From NCBI RefSeq assembly GCF_009547075.1, contig NZ_WIPH01000010.1, forward strand, positions 1 to 64,000: DNA of 64,000 bases. The letters are read 5' to 3'. The translations under genes were made by a program, and so were the position numbers. Within the stretch, counting starts at the first letter, position 1; each line of letters begins with the position of its first letter. The notes beneath the pieces were generated by a model, which saw nothing but the letters and a program-made list of their open reading frames with translations, made no database searches and had not been told where the DNA came from. This document shows, in pieces, positions 44,366 to 55,626 of this stretch. This DNA is from Gluconobacter aidae (GTDB lineage Bacteria > Pseudomonadota > Alphaproteobacteria > Acetobacterales > Acetobacteraceae).

Positions 44366-46303
44366 TTAATGGCTGCGATTATCGGCCGATGTCTTCTGGA
44401 CCCATTCCGGATGAAAATGCCCGTAGATGGCGGTTGCCGTACCCGAGCTGATCCCCGGCGCGTTCTCAAGTTCTTCAAGGCTCGCCTGCCTGACGGATTT
44501 TGCCGAGCCGAAATGGTTGAGCAGGGCTTTTTTGCGTGCCGCCCCGATTCCCGGGACATGATCCAGCTCAGAACTGCGCAGCCCCTTGGAGCGCCCTGCC
44601 CGATGGGTCGTGATGGCGAATCTGTGCGCTTCGTCCCGCAGCCGCTGTAGATAATACAGAACCGGATCCCGCGGCGGGAGCTGGAATGGAGGCTTCGTTT
44701 CCGTGAAGAACCACTCCCGCCCTGCGTCACGATCCGGCCCCTTGGCGATGGCGACGATCGGGATTCCTGTCACGCCCAGATCAGCCAGAACGGTCCGTAC
44801 CGCGTTGAACTGCCCGAGCCCGCCATCGATCAGCAGCAGATCCGGCCAGTCTTCCGGTCGCTCTCCGTTTTCAGGTCGATGTCCGAACCGTCGTTCCATG
44901 ACTTCCCGCATCATGCCAAAATCATCGCCGGGCGTGACAGGCCCCTTGATGGCGTATTTGCGATAGGCGCGCTTGTTGAACCCTTCCGAGCCGCCCACGA
45001 CCATCACGCCATAAGGCGCCTGCCCCATGATGTGAGAGTTGTCATAGGTTTCGATCCGCTGGGGGATTTCCGGCAGACCGAACACTTCCGCTACACCCTC
45101 AAGCAGTTTGCGCTGCCCGGTATTCTCCGCCAGCTTCCGCTCCAGCGCCTCGCGCGCATTCAGCGCGGCATGCTCGACAACCTCTTTCTTCTCGCCCCGC
45201 TGGGGCCGCAGGATCTCGACCTTCTGTCCACGGCGGATGCTGAGCGCTTCCTCGACGAGCTTCAGTTCCGGCAGTTCGCAGTTCACGAGAATGGAAGGCG
45301 GCGGCGGCTTGTTGTCATAGAACTGGATCATGAACGCCGACAGCACGTCTGTCGCGGTCTCTTCCTCCGCGTGGGCCGGGTAGAATGCCCGGTTACCGTT
45401 ATTGCGGCTGCCACGGATGAAGAAGACCTGGATGCAACTCTGACCGGCTTCCTGCCAGATGGTCATGATATCCGCATCGTTGATCGACGTCGGATTGATC
45501 GTGCTCGAGCCCTGAATGCTGGCAAAACCCCGGATCCTGTCCCGGATCGACGCGGCCCGCTCGTAGTTCATGTCCTGCGAGGCCTGTTCCATCTCGGCCA
45601 CCAGACGCTGCTGCAATTCCGTGCTGTGTCCGGAAAGGAACTGCCGCGCCTCGCTGACCAGTTCGGCATAATCCTCTTTGGAAATCCGGTCCACACAGGG
45701 CGCCGAGCAGCGCTTGATCTGGTACAGCAGGCAGGGGCGCGTCCTGCTGTTCAGGACCGCATCCGAGCAGGAGCGAAGCAGAAAGCTGCGCTGCACCAGA
45801 TTCAGCGTCTGATTGACCGCCCAGGCATTCGCGAACGGTCCCCAGTAGGTCGCGCCCTTGACCGGCTTGCCACGCTGCTTGGTGATCTGAGGAAATTCAT
45901 GGCTCTCGGTCAGCATCAGCCACGGATAGCTCTTGTCGTCGCGCAGCAGGATGTTGAAGCGCGGCTTCATTCGCTTGATGTAGTTGGCTTCCAGAAGCAG
46001 GGCGTCCGCTTCCGTCCGTGTGATGACGATTTCCATCGACATCGTCATCGACACCATGCGGCGCAGTCGCTCCGGCAACTGGTTGATGCGGGTATAGGAT
46101 GACACGCGCTTCTTCAGGCTCAGCGCCTTGCCAACATACAGAACCTCTCCCTTCTCGCTCAGCATGCGATACACGCCAGGGCTGTAGGGAATGGTCTTCA
46201 GGGCCTCACGGATGGCCTCCACGCCCTGCTTTTTTCCCGCAGGAACAAGGGGTTCACCCTGATCGGCAGGATGGTTGGAACTGTGCGGAGGGAGATCGGT
46301 CAT
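44366..46303 (-). CDS. uvrC: UvrABC excinuclease subunit C
   Basis: A 645-residue UvrC for nucleotide excision repair. The GIY-YIG nuclease is at the N-terminus ([20 protein letters not shown], about 42-61), the UVR motif around residue 230, the UvrC RNase H-like domain ([18 protein letters not shown]) and a C-terminal helix-hairpin-helix ([18 protein letters not shown]). Complete. No full LexA box was found upstream. Confidence 0.98.
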   Translation of the reverse strand: MTDLPPHSSNHPADQGEPLVPAGKKQGVEAIREALKTIPYSPGVYRMLSEKGEVLYVGKALSLKKRVSSYTRINQLPERLRRMVSMTMSMEIVITRTEADALLLEANYIKRMKPRFNILLRDDKSYPWLMLTESHEFPQITKQRGKPVKGATYWGPFANAWAVNQTLNLVQRSFLLRSCSDAVLNSRTRPCLLYQIKRCSAPCVDRISKEDYAELVSEARQFLSGHSTELQQRLVAEMEQASQDMNYERAASIRDRIRGFASIQGSSTINPTSINDADIMTIWQEAGQSCIQVFFIRGSRNNGNRAFYPAHAEEETATDVLSAFMIQFYDNKPPPPSILVNCELPELKLVEEALSIRRGQKVEILRPQRGEKKEVVEHAALNAREALERKLAENTGQRKLLEGVAEVFGLPEIPQRIETYDNSHIMGQAPYGVMVVGGSEGFNKRAYRKYAIKGPVTPGDDFGMMREVMERRFGHRPENGERPEDWPDLLLIDGGLGQFNAVRTVLADLGVTGIPIVAIAKGPDRDAGREWFFTETKPPFQLPPRDPVLYYLQRLRDEAHRFAITTHRAGRSKGLRSSELDHVPGIGAARKKALLNHFGSAKSVRQASLEELENAPGISSGTATAIYGHFHPEWVQKTSADNRSH

Positions 46304-46617
46304 TCAGCTTCTTCAGTCATCCACTGAACCTGTGGAAAAGTCTGTGGGCTGCTCCGTGACAGAATCATGAAAGCCCCGGTTTGCCGGACCTGCCATCAGA
46401 TTGCCCAATTTTTAATCATGTTTTACAAGTCATTGAAAATACTTGCATCTTTCTTTCCGGTCTTTCTCTTCAGCTTCAATCTGCGGGACAGAAAAGACCG
46501 GGAAGCTCCCGAAGAACATCACTCCGAATCATGGTGGACGAACTGGCTCCCTTTTCGTCGCCCATGATCATGTTCTGTTCTATCGGACAGGTCTGAAAAC
46601 GTGTGAAGACCCCGCTC
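46304..46617. other. AT-rich intergenic region upstream of uvrC
   Basis: This 314-bp gap lies between the uvrC start and the M19 dipeptidase stop (both genes on the minus strand). It is more AT-rich than the surroundings and probably contains the uvrC promoter. A small frame at 46367-46567 has no ribosome site or family and is not called. No repeat or RNA gene seen. Confidence 0.5.
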
Positions 46618-47625
46618 TCAGACCCTCTCTGCAGCTCTTTCGGCCGTCTCCAGAAGACGCAGCATGTTACCACCCCAGATGGCCGAAATATCCGTGTCGC
46701 TGAATCCCGCCGCCTGAAGGGCCCGGGTTACGTTCGCGGTCTCGGTTGCGTCCTTCCAGCCAGGGATACCACCCCCGCCATCGAAATCGGACGAGATGCC
46801 CACGTGCTCCACTCCTATCCGCTCCGCGATATAGGAGACATGCCGCACCAGATCCTCGACCGTACCGCCTCCACCTTTTTTCAGAAACGATCCCATGGCC
46901 GTCACCTGGATCAGCCCGCCCGTCTCTTTCAGGCGGTCAAGCTGCTCGTCATCCAGATTGCGCGGATGATCGCACAGGGCGCGGGCACAGGAATGGCTGG
47001 CGAAAACCGGCGTGCTCGAGATTTCGGTGGCCTGCATCATGGTTGACTTCGCCGCATGCGACACATCGACCAGAACACCCGAGCGGTTCATGTGCGCGAT
47101 CGTCTCACGTCCCAGATCCGACAATCCGCCATGAAGTGTCTCGTTATCGGCAAGATCCTTGCGCGGAATGGCCGCATCCGCGAGCGCATTGTGACCGTTA
47201 TGGGTCAGTGTCATATAACGCACGCCATACCGGCGGGCGAGTTCCGCAATACGCTCCGGACGGCCTCCCAGACCATGCCCGTTCTCGATCGCCGGAATAA
47301 TGGCGAGGTCGCCTGCCTTGTAGGCGGCCCGCACATCCGCGGCTGTGCGGCACACACGTGCGCCCTGATCGCCCTGCCGTCCTTCAAGTCCGGCAACCAC
47401 GTCCAGCATGCCCTGAACCCGCTCCCAGCCTTCAGCATGTCCTGCTTCGTCACGGGTGCCCTGCGGAATATACGCGGCCAGGCACACGGCCCGCAGACCG
47501 CCCTTGCGAGTCTTGGGGACATTCACCTGCCTGGGCGTTTCTTCCGCCCAGGCATCCTGCCGGTCCGGCCAGGGAATATCGATATGGGAATCAAGCGTCA
47601 GGAGCGTGTCGTGCAGATCAGTCAT
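46618..47625 (-). CDS. Peptidase M19 (membrane dipeptidase family)
   Basis: A 335-residue zinc dipeptidase-type TIM barrel. DSHIDIP holds the first metal ligands, PAIENGHGL the bridging glutamate, VDVSHAA and FASHSCAR further histidines and GISSDFDGGGG the aspartate. Family members cleave dipeptides, some with D-residues or beta-lactam rings. There is no signal peptide, so it is cytoplasmic. It stands alone, divergent from xth. Confidence 0.92.
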   Translation of the reverse strand: MTDLHDTLLTLDSHIDIPWPDRQDAWAEETPRQVNVPKTRKGGLRAVCLAAYIPQGTRDEAGHAEGWERVQGMLDVVAGLEGRQGDQGARVCRTAADVRAAYKAGDLAIIPAIENGHGLGGRPERIAELARRYGVRYMTLTHNGHNALADAAIPRKDLADNETLHGGLSDLGRETIAHMNRSGVLVDVSHAAKSTMMQATEISSTPVFASHSCARALCDHPRNLDDEQLDRLKETGGLIQVTAMGSFLKKGGGGTVEDLVRHVSYIAERIGVEHVGISSDFDGGGGIPGWKDATETANVTRALQAAGFSDTDISAIWGGNMLRLLETAERAAERV

Positions 47626-47706
47626 GGTCCGTTCTAGATCGGACGGGAACGTCTTGTGTGCAAGAGGGCGCTTGTCAAAACGACCGATCCGGTTGATCCA
47701 GTTCGC

Positions 47707-48504
47707 ATGCGTCTCATCACCTGGAACATCAATTCCCTTCGACTCAGACTGCCTCTGCTGAAGCAGATCGTCGAACAGGAAAGCCCGGACATCGTCTGTC
47801 TACAGGAAACGAAAGTCCCGGATCCCCTCTTCCCTGCTCAGGCCCTGGCTGAAATGGGACTGCCCCATCAGATCTATAAAGGCATGAAGGGCTATAACGG
47901 TGTGGCGATCCTGTCGCGACACGAACTGCACAGCGTAGACGGCACACCGGACTGGTGCACCCGCTCCGACTGCCGGCATGTCGCTGCCAGCATTGCGACG
48001 CCGGCCGGCCCGATCCTGCTGCACGATTTCTACGTGCCAGCCGGCGGGGACATCCCCGATCCCGAAGAAAATGAGAAATTCGCCCACAAGCTGGCCTTTG
48101 TGGACGAGGCAACCAACTGGTTCACCAGCACACCGCCAGCCCGTAGCATTCTGGTTGGCGATCTCAACATTGCACCGTTGGAACACGATGTCTGGAGCCA
48201 TAAACAGCTCCTGAAGATTGTTAGCCATACGCCCCCCGAGATCGAACGTCTCAAGGCGTGGATGGCAACGGGATTTCAGGATGCTATGCGGACGATCACG
48301 CCGGAGCCCGAAAAGCTCTATACGTGGTGGTCATACCGCAACAGGGACTGGAAGAAGTCCAACCGTGGACGGCGGCTGGATCATGTCTGGATGACGCCAG
48401 ATCTGATGCCGGGCCTGCGTAATGTCCGTGTTCTGCAGGACGTGCGGGATTGGGCCAGTCCCTCCGATCACGTTCCGGTCGTACTGGATTTCGATCCGGC
48501 CTGA
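47707..48504 (+). CDS. xth: Exodeoxyribonuclease III (AP endonuclease)
   Basis: A 265-residue enzyme of the exonuclease III family for base-excision repair. N7 and E34 (WNIN and CLQETK), the GDLNIAP active-site motif, RRLDHVW and the C-terminal D254-H255 pair (SDHVPV) form the metal and catalytic site. ATG 47707 is the family start (MRLITWNINSLR). Confidence 0.96.
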   Translation: MRLITWNINSLRLRLPLLKQIVEQESPDIVCLQETKVPDPLFPAQALAEMGLPHQIYKGMKGYNGVAILSRHELHSVDGTPDWCTRSDCRHVAASIATPAGPILLHDFYVPAGGDIPDPEENEKFAHKLAFVDEATNWFTSTPPARSILVGDLNIAPLEHDVWSHKQLLKIVSHTPPEIERLKAWMATGFQDAMRTITPEPEKLYTWWSYRNRDWKKSNRGRRLDHVWMTPDLMPGLRNVRVLQDVRDWASPSDHVPVVLDFDPA

Positions 48505-48516
48505 CCCGCTACCCGC

Positions 48517-48540
48517 CCTGTCAGCCTTCAGGCTGACAGG
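48517..48540. terminator. Hairpin between xth and response regulator gene
   Basis: Perfect 10-bp stem CCTGTCAGCC / GGCTGACAGG with loop TTCA. It covers the stop codon and last codons of the response regulator and follows xth by 12 bp. No T-run; possibly bidirectional. Confidence 0.55.
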
Positions 48541-49262
48541 CTGTCGGAGCCGATGACGCCACGGCCTTCCGGATCGAGGCGATACCCGCCTCCTTCCGTA
48601 ATCAGCAGCGAGGTACGAGCCGGATCGGGTTCGATCTTCTGGCGCAGACGGTAGATATGCGTCTCAAGCGTGTGGGTGGTGACGGCGGCGTTGTAGCCCC
48701 ACACCTCGTTCAGGAGAACCTGACGGGCCACCGGGCGCTGACCTGCACGGTAAAGATATTTCAGGATCGCCGCTTCCTTCTCCGTCAGACGTATCCGGCG
48801 GTTGCGGGCGGTTTCGACCAGCAGCTTGGCGGACGGACGGAAGGCATACGGACCGATCTCGAAAACGGCGTCCTCGCTGTTCTCGAAAATCCGCAGCTGG
48901 GCGCGCAGGCGGGCGAGAAGCTCACCGATCCGGAAAGGCTTGGCAACGTAATCGTTGGCGCCCGCATCCAGACCGCGCACAACGTCGTGCTCGTCATCGG
49001 AGCCGGTCAGGATGATGATCGGCATGCGGACGCCTTCGCGTCGCAGTTCGGCGCAGAAATCGCGCCCGTCACCATCAGGGAGAGTGATATCCAGCAACAT
49101 GGCGTCATAACGGGCGCCAGGCTTGGCGAGAAGTTCGCGCGCCGCGGCAACGGATGTCGCCTCAACGGCTTCCAGTTCGCCATCGTGCTGAAGCTGTTCC
49201 GCCAGAAGACGACGCAGCGTATCATCATCGTCAACAACCAGAATGGGGCGTGGACCTGCCAT
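48528..49262 (-). CDS. OmpR-type response regulator, no adjacent kinase
   Basis: A 244-residue two-domain regulator: a receiver with the acidic run D11-D14, phospho-acceptor D58 (LLDITLPDGDG) and K108 (VAKPF), then a winged-helix DNA-binding domain (RLTEKEAAILKYLYRAG, VTTHTLETHIYRLRQKIE). The sequence of the C-terminal half is of the conserved alphaproteobacterial CenR-like type, suggesting envelope or cell-cycle control, but that is inference. No histidine kinase gene is in the window. The neighbouring cell-wall enzyme is a possible target. Confidence 0.93.
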   Translation of the reverse strand: MAGPRPILVVDDDDTLRRLLAEQLQHDGELEAVEATSVAAARELLAKPGARYDAMLLDITLPDGDGRDFCAELRREGVRMPIIILTGSDDEHDVVRGLDAGANDYVAKPFRIGELLARLRAQLRIFENSEDAVFEIGPYAFRPSAKLLVETARNRRIRLTEKEAAILKYLYRAGQRPVARQVLLNEVWGYNAAVTTHTLETHIYRLRQKIEPDPARTSLLITEGGGYRLDPEGRGVIGSDSLSA

Positions 49263-49425
49263 AATAACCTGTCTCGTTCTATCGCGACGGAAGAAAAGTC
49301 ACATCCGCAGAGATCGGCGTTCGTAACTCGCGCATCCGGACTTGCCATTCCCGCTACCGGGGAAGAAAGCAGCATGCTCTCGGGGGCAGACTATGGCAAG
49401 TACAGCCGAAAAAGGAAACAGCATT

Positions 49426-49938
49426 ATGGCTAAAGCTATTTTGAAAACCGCTGGAGACCGCGCTTTTCTTCACTTCCAGGGCAAAATCGTTCCGGCTTTG
49501 ACCGGGCGGCGCGGTCTGTCTCTTGACAAGGTTGAAGGCGATCTGTGCACTCCCGTGGGGGAACTGCCGATCCGACGTGTCCTCTATCGCGCAGACCGGA
49601 CATCGCGCCCGGTCTGCGGTGCGGAACTGGCTGTTGAACCGATCGCTCCCAGTGACGGCTGGTGCGATGATCCGGCCCATTCCGACTACAATCGCGCCGT
49701 CTCCCTGCCCCACCCCGCTTCCTGCGAGACACTCTGGCGCGAGGACCATGTTTACGATCTCTGTATTGTGATGGGCTGGAACGACGCGCCAGCCGAGTCG
49801 GGATGCGGCTCGGCCATTTTCCTGCACCTTCCGCCCGTCAGCGGTTATACGGAAGGCTGCATCGCCGTAGAGGAAAAGGAACTCCGCGAACTCCTGCGCG
49901 CCGGCCTGTCCCATATCACCGTGGAAAAGCCGTCCTGA
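49426..49938 (+). CDS. YkuD-type L,D-transpeptidase family protein
   Basis: A 170-residue YkuD-domain protein. H134 (IFLHLPP) and C145 (YTEGCIAVEE) fit the catalytic HX-[ST]xGC pattern, and DGWCDDPAHSDYNR is typical of the short family branch. These enzymes make or attach 3-3 peptidoglycan links, but no signal peptide or membrane segment is seen, so its location is unclear. ATG 49426 follows AGGA; an in-frame ATG at 49393 is possible. Confidence 0.88.
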   Translation: MAKAILKTAGDRAFLHFQGKIVPALTGRRGLSLDKVEGDLCTPVGELPIRRVLYRADRTSRPVCGAELAVEPIAPSDGWCDDPAHSDYNRAVSLPHPASCETLWREDHVYDLCIVMGWNDAPAESGCGSAIFLHLPPVSGYTEGCIAVEEKELRELLRAGLSHITVEKPS

Positions 49939-49945
49939 CGCCCTT

Positions 49946-51748
49946 CTAATCCGCTGAAGGCGGGAGCATGGAAACCATGGAATCCCCCGGCTGGGGCACG
50001 GCCTTGTCATTATCCTCGGCCGAGCGGATCAGGATGGCGCCGTCACGCCGCACCACAAGGATGTCGAGCCTGTTCTCGTCCGTCCCGAAAGACGGCGCGC
50101 TTTCTTCGGTGGCTTCTATGGCCATGAACCGCCATCCCTGCTCGTACAGCGTCTCGAACAGCGTGTAATTCCAGGCAGGCTCGCCGAGCACCTTGCCCCG
50201 CGCATCGCGTGACAGGCCGTGATAGAAATCCAGCCGGGCCACGCCGGGGCTGATCTGATAGACGCGCTGCCGCCCCATGGTCGGCGCCAGATGCCCGCAC
50301 ACCATCCCATTATAGATGCCATCACCCGTGGTGGCGATCAGATAGTCCGCGGGCCGTTCCTCAAGGGATTCCTGCCCGTGCTGGGACAGAAGTTCGGCCC
50401 GCAGGACGGGAATGTCCTGTCGCGTCGCCGGCATGAGTGCGCTGGAACGGTTGTCCACCAGCAGCACCGGCACCCCGGCCCTGCTCAGGCAGGATGCAAA
50501 ATTGATGGACCACGGGCTCGCTCCCAGAATTGCGATCGCCGGATCGTTGGACAATGTAAGTTTCAGGAGGCGCGCGATCGGCCCCAGTGAAAATCCATGC
50601 AGGATCATCGTCACCGCAATCACGGAGAACACGGCGGGCATAATCAGGTCGGCGGATTGATACCCTGCTTCCTTGAGACTGATTCCCGCCTCACCGGCCA
50701 CGGCTGCCGCCACGATACCGCGCGGCGCGATCCAGCCGACGAACAGCTTCTCCTTCCAGGGCATGCTCGTTCCCAGCGTGGAGAGGAAAATACCCAGAGG
50801 TCGCACGACAAACAGGACCACCACCGTCAGCGCAAAGATCGGAATGGAAAGCCGTGCGAGAATATCGCGTTGCAGATCGGCCGTCAGCATGATGAACAGT
50901 ACAGAGACGACCAGAACCACGAGCGACTCCTTCATGCGTCGCAGTTCCGCCACGCCGGGGATCTGGAGGTTCGCCAGAGCCATGCCGAAGATCGTGACCG
51001 CCATCAGCCCCGCGCCCCCCATTTCCAGGCTGCACAGTGAGAAGATCACCAGCGCCATCGAGATCAGCATCGGCGTCTTGAGAATTTCCGGCATCAGATC
51101 GCGCGTGAAAAGATAGCGGACCAGATAGGCCGGCAGGATTCCCGCGGACAGCGAAACCGCAATCGCCCCCAGAAGATCCGGAAGAGTATGCGTGAAGAAC
51201 ACATCCGCATGAACGTCCACGTGCAACATCATGAGCTGAAGGACGACAGCCGCCAGAATCGCGCCCAGAGGATCGTTGACGATGGCTTCCCAGCGCAGGA
51301 ACGCCGCCACGCGCGGCTGAAGCTTGGCGCTGCGCAGCAGCGGCAGAACGACCGTCGGACCTGTCACGACAACGATCGCCCCGAACAGCATGGACGTGCC
51401 CCATTCCAGATGGGCAACATAACGCGCCGCCAGAGAGCCAAGAACCCAGTTGATTGGCAGCGCGAGCATCGTCAGGCGCGCGACGCCTTCCCCCGCCTCG
51501 CGTAACTGGCGGAAATCCAGCGCCATACCGCCTTCAAAGACAACGAGCGCCACAAGCAGCGACACTAGCGGCCGGAACATCCACCCCATCGTCTCCGATG
51601 GATGAAGAATACCCAGTCCGGGCCCGAAAATCAGACCAAGCGAAAACAGAAGGACAATAGCCGGAAGCCGGAATCGCCAGGCGACCCACTGAGCCAGCAT
51701 TCCCGCTCCGAAAGTCGAGGCAATGCCGATAAGGATGTCATATTGCAT
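49946..51748 (-). CDS. Cation:proton antiporter, CPA1/NhaP-like, with C-terminal domain
   Basis: A 600-residue membrane antiporter. About 12 hydrophobic helices fill residues 1-410, including the ion site EAIVNDPLGAILA and GWIAPRGIVAAAVAGE. Residues from about 420 on form a soluble Rossmann-like region (AIAILGASPWSINFASCLSRAGVPVLLVD), suggesting nucleotide gating as in TrkA-type regulators. Probably Na+/H+ or K+/H+ exchange, relevant to acid-producing bacteria. Convergent with the transpeptidase gene (7-bp gap). Confidence 0.9.
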   Translation of the reverse strand: MQYDILIGIASTFGAGMLAQWVAWRFRLPAIVLLFSLGLIFGPGLGILHPSETMGWMFRPLVSLLVALVVFEGGMALDFRQLREAGEGVARLTMLALPINWVLGSLAARYVAHLEWGTSMLFGAIVVVTGPTVVLPLLRSAKLQPRVAAFLRWEAIVNDPLGAILAAVVLQLMMLHVDVHADVFFTHTLPDLLGAIAVSLSAGILPAYLVRYLFTRDLMPEILKTPMLISMALVIFSLCSLEMGGAGLMAVTIFGMALANLQIPGVAELRRMKESLVVLVVSVLFIMLTADLQRDILARLSIPIFALTVVVLFVVRPLGIFLSTLGTSMPWKEKLFVGWIAPRGIVAAAVAGEAGISLKEAGYQSADLIMPAVFSVIAVTMILHGFSLGPIARLLKLTLSNDPAIAILGASPWSINFASCLSRAGVPVLLVDNRSSALMPATRQDIPVLRAELLSQHGQESLEERPADYLIATTGDGIYNGMVCGHLAPTMGRQRVYQISPGVARLDFYHGLSRDARGKVLGEPAWNYTLFETLYEQGWRFMAIEATEESAPSFGTDENRLDILVVRRDGAILIRSAEDNDKAVPQPGDSMVSMLPPSAD

Positions 51749-51839
51749 GGATGTTCGGCACGGGCTCCGCGTTATGGATACGAAGCGGTATCATATCCCG
51801 GATCAGCCGAAGCACCTAAATATGGAATAATGTTCCGTT

Positions 51840-52364
51840 ATGACGCTCCCGCCGCCCCGTTCCGATACGGACATCCGGATCCGTCCCGCCCAGTCACTGG
51901 ACCGCGAGGGAATCTGGCGCCTCCTGTCTCCCGTCCTGCGCAAGGGCGAAACCTACGCGCTGCCCCGTCACTGGGGACGACGGCAGGCGCTGGCCTACTG
52001 GATGGATGTGGAGCATCGCGTTTATGTCGCGCAGACCCAGGACCACGAGATCGTCGGGACATTCTATCTTCAGGCCAACCAGAAAGGTGGTGGCGCGCAT
52101 ATCGCCAATGCTGGCTTCGTCGCCCGGTCGGGCTTTGGCGCAGGCCGCCTCATGGCTGAACATGCTCTGGCGGAAGCCACGAAACTCGCCTTCCGCGCCA
52201 TGCAGTTCAATTTCGTCGTCAGCACCAACCTGCGGGCCATAGCCCTGTGGAAATCATTGGGCTTTAGGGTGATCGGCACGCTCCCCGGAGCATTCGACCA
52301 CCCGTCCCAAGGCTATGTGGACGCGCTGGTTATGTGGAAGGACCTTATGCCTCTGGCGTCGTAA
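51840..52364 (+). CDS. GNAT family N-acetyltransferase
   Basis: A 174-residue GNAT protein: DIRIRPAQSLD start, central strand YVAQTQDHEIVGTFYL, the acetyl-CoA loop ARSGFGAGRLMAEHAL (R/Q-x-x-G-x-G/A type) and NLRAIALWKSLGFRVIGTL. The acceptor is unknown. It overlaps the 3' end of the convergent RsmB-like gene by 20 bp. Confidence 0.9.
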   Translation: MTLPPPRSDTDIRIRPAQSLDREGIWRLLSPVLRKGETYALPRHWGRRQALAYWMDVEHRVYVAQTQDHEIVGTFYLQANQKGGGAHIANAGFVARSGFGAGRLMAEHALAEATKLAFRAMQFNFVVSTNLRAIALWKSLGFRVIGTLPGAFDHPSQGYVDALVMWKDLMPLAS

Positions 52365-53694
52365 CAGCGGCTTCGGCCGTCTCCTCAGCCTTCACATCCG
52401 CCACGACCCGCTCCAGCACGCAGGCAAAGAATCCGTCCGTTCCGTCCCGCAGCGGCGTCAGAGAAAATTGTGCCTTGTTCCGTAGTTCGGCTGGCAGAAG
52501 TTCAGACATCTGCTCCTTTGGCAGGCGCACGAAATCCGTCCGACGCTTGAGGAAAGCATCGATCTGCTGCCCGTTCTCGCAGGCCAGAAGCGAACAGGTC
52601 GCATAGATCATCCGTCCACCCGGTTTCACCAAAGATGCTGCACGATCAAGGATCTGCGCCTGTTTGATGACAAGCTCCTGAATGTCTTCGGGCGTCAGGC
52701 GCAGCCGTGCATCCGGGTTCCGGCGCCAGGTTCCGGTTCCCGAGCACGGCGCATCGACCAGCACCCGGTCGAAGCTGCCGGCCCGACGCTTGGCCCATTT
52801 GTCCCCCGACACCAGCAGATGCCGCTCGACGTTATGAACACCTGCCCGACGCAGCCTCTTGACCGCACCGTCCAGACGCTTCTCGTGCACGTCACAGGCC
52901 ACGATATGCCCGCGATTTTCCATGGTCATCGCCAGTGCCAGCGTCTTGCCGCCCGCACCCGCACAGTAATCCAGAACCCGGTGCTCGCCGCGCGCATCCG
53001 CGGCGGCAACCACAAGCTGACTGCCTTCGTCCTGGATCTCGACCAGGCCGTCCTTAAACGCCTGCGTCGCCGTGACCGGCTGGCGCCCGTCAAGCCGCAG
53101 TCCCCAGGGCGAAAGCTTCGTCGGTTCCGCCTGAAGCGATTCGCGTCGAAGTTCGCGGATGGCTGCCTCCCGGCTTCCCTTCAGCAGATTGACGCGCAGA
53201 TCGAGCGTCGGCGTTCCGAGCATGGCTTCCATCTCGTCCGGAAGCCGGTTGCCGAACGTCTCGCGCAGCGCACTGTCCAGCCAGTCTGGATATTCAAGCC
53301 GTACGGCAATGGGCTGCTTCTGGATGGAAAGTTCTTTTCCTTCCAGCTCCTTAAGCGCCATATCTTCACGTGACGTCAGAGGCTTCTGCGCATAGCGCTC
53401 TCCACTGAACAGCTTGCGGACGTTCTCCATCGTTTCCCCACCAAGGAGAAGCGATGCCGAGCACAGCAGGCGTGGGGAAATATCGCCGGAAATATCCCTG
53501 AGATGCCAGTGCAACCGTCTCCAGCCCCGCAGGACATCCCAGACGATTGTGGAAATGGCGCGACGGTCACCACCACCGATATAACGGCGCTCGCGGAAAA
53601 AGGCGTTGGCTGTGGCGTCGGCTGGACGGCGGGGCGCGTTCTGGATCGCACAGAGCAGATCGATGGCGCCTGAAAGACGGGCTGCGGGGGTCAT
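52345..53694 (-). CDS. RsmB-like rRNA (cytosine-C5) methyltransferase
   Basis: A 449-residue RNA m5C methyltransferase of the RsmB/NOP2 group. The SAM site is VLDYCAGAGGKTLALA, the catalytic cysteines lie in DAPCSGTGTWRRNPD and YATCSLLACEN. An N-terminal NusB-like helical region precedes it. The likely target is 16S rRNA, but the exact position is inferred from the family. ATG 53694 follows GGGGG. It starts 56 bp after guaB on the same strand. Confidence 0.92.
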   Translation of the reverse strand: MTPAARLSGAIDLLCAIQNAPRRPADATANAFFRERRYIGGGDRRAISTIVWDVLRGWRRLHWHLRDISGDISPRLLCSASLLLGGETMENVRKLFSGERYAQKPLTSREDMALKELEGKELSIQKQPIAVRLEYPDWLDSALRETFGNRLPDEMEAMLGTPTLDLRVNLLKGSREAAIRELRRESLQAEPTKLSPWGLRLDGRQPVTATQAFKDGLVEIQDEGSQLVVAAADARGEHRVLDYCAGAGGKTLALAMTMENRGHIVACDVHEKRLDGAVKRLRRAGVHNVERHLLVSGDKWAKRRAGSFDRVLVDAPCSGTGTWRRNPDARLRLTPEDIQELVIKQAQILDRAASLVKPGGRMIYATCSLLACENGQQIDAFLKRRTDFVRLPKEQMSELLPAELRNKAQFSLTPLRDGTDGFFACVLERVVADVKAEETAEAAVTTPEA

Positions 53695-53750
53695 AGCGCC
53701 CCCGTAGCCCGTTTGGCCCCTCAATGCGAGAGACTTTGATGCGGGGGCGT

Positions 53751-55259
<1,509 letters not shown>

Positions 55260-55268
55260 TTACGTCAT

Positions 55269-55283
55269 GCGTCGTGACGACGC
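55269..55283 (-). promoter_or_regulatory. Inverted repeat in the guaB leader
   Basis: GCGTCGT-G-ACGACGC lies 25 bp upstream of the guaB start. It could be a small operator or a chance palindrome; no known purine-regulator motif was recognised. Confidence 0.25.
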
Positions 55284-55394
55284 GATGTGTGTGAACCGGA
55301 GACCAAGAGGCCGTCCGGCCGTTGGCGGGTCCTCATAGAGCACTTTGCCCCTTGAGGGGAAGTCTCTTTTTTGCGGTATTTTCTGAGGATTTAT

Positions 55395-55468
55395 TGGCTG
55401 GGAGACCTGGATTCGAACCAGGGCTGACCGGGTCAGAGCCGGTAGTTCTACCGCTAAACTATCTCCCA
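55395..55468 (-). tRNA. tRNA-Gln (anticodon CTG)
   Basis: Minus-strand cloverleaf: acceptor TGGGAGA / TCTCCCA, anticodon stem ACCGG/CCGGT with loop CTCTGAC (anticodon CTG, codon CAG), T arm with TTCGAAT loop and encoded CCA at 55395-55397. Confidence 0.95.
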
Positions 55469-55481
55469 AGCGGTGAGAGGG

Positions 55482-55510
55482 TGTTTATCAATCGCCCCGG
55501 GACGGCGCAA
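55482..55510 (-). promoter_or_regulatory. Likely promoter of tRNA-Gln
   Basis: On the minus strand TTGCGC (55510-55505) and TAAACA (55487-55482) are 17 nt apart, just ahead of the tRNA 5' end at 55468. Visual match. Confidence 0.4.
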
Positions 55511-55626
55511 GGGGGCGATAGACATTTTTTTCAGGAAAACTGATATTTTTCTTGCGACCAGGGTCCCCCACGCCCCATGCTGCTTTTCCAAGGTCCCAGA
55601 TCACGGGCAAGCGGGAGCCGAAACAC

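Noticed and set aside
44879-46102. 407-codon open frame on the plus strand
   Set aside because: Antisense to uvrC, which is complete.
46326-46340. Possible LexA box before uvrC (GAAC-N7-AAAG)
   Set aside because: Only one half matches the GAAC-N7-GAAC pattern; chance half-sites are common.
46367-46567. 66-codon frame upstream of uvrC
   Set aside because: No ribosome site, no family resemblance, and it overlaps the AT-rich promoter region.
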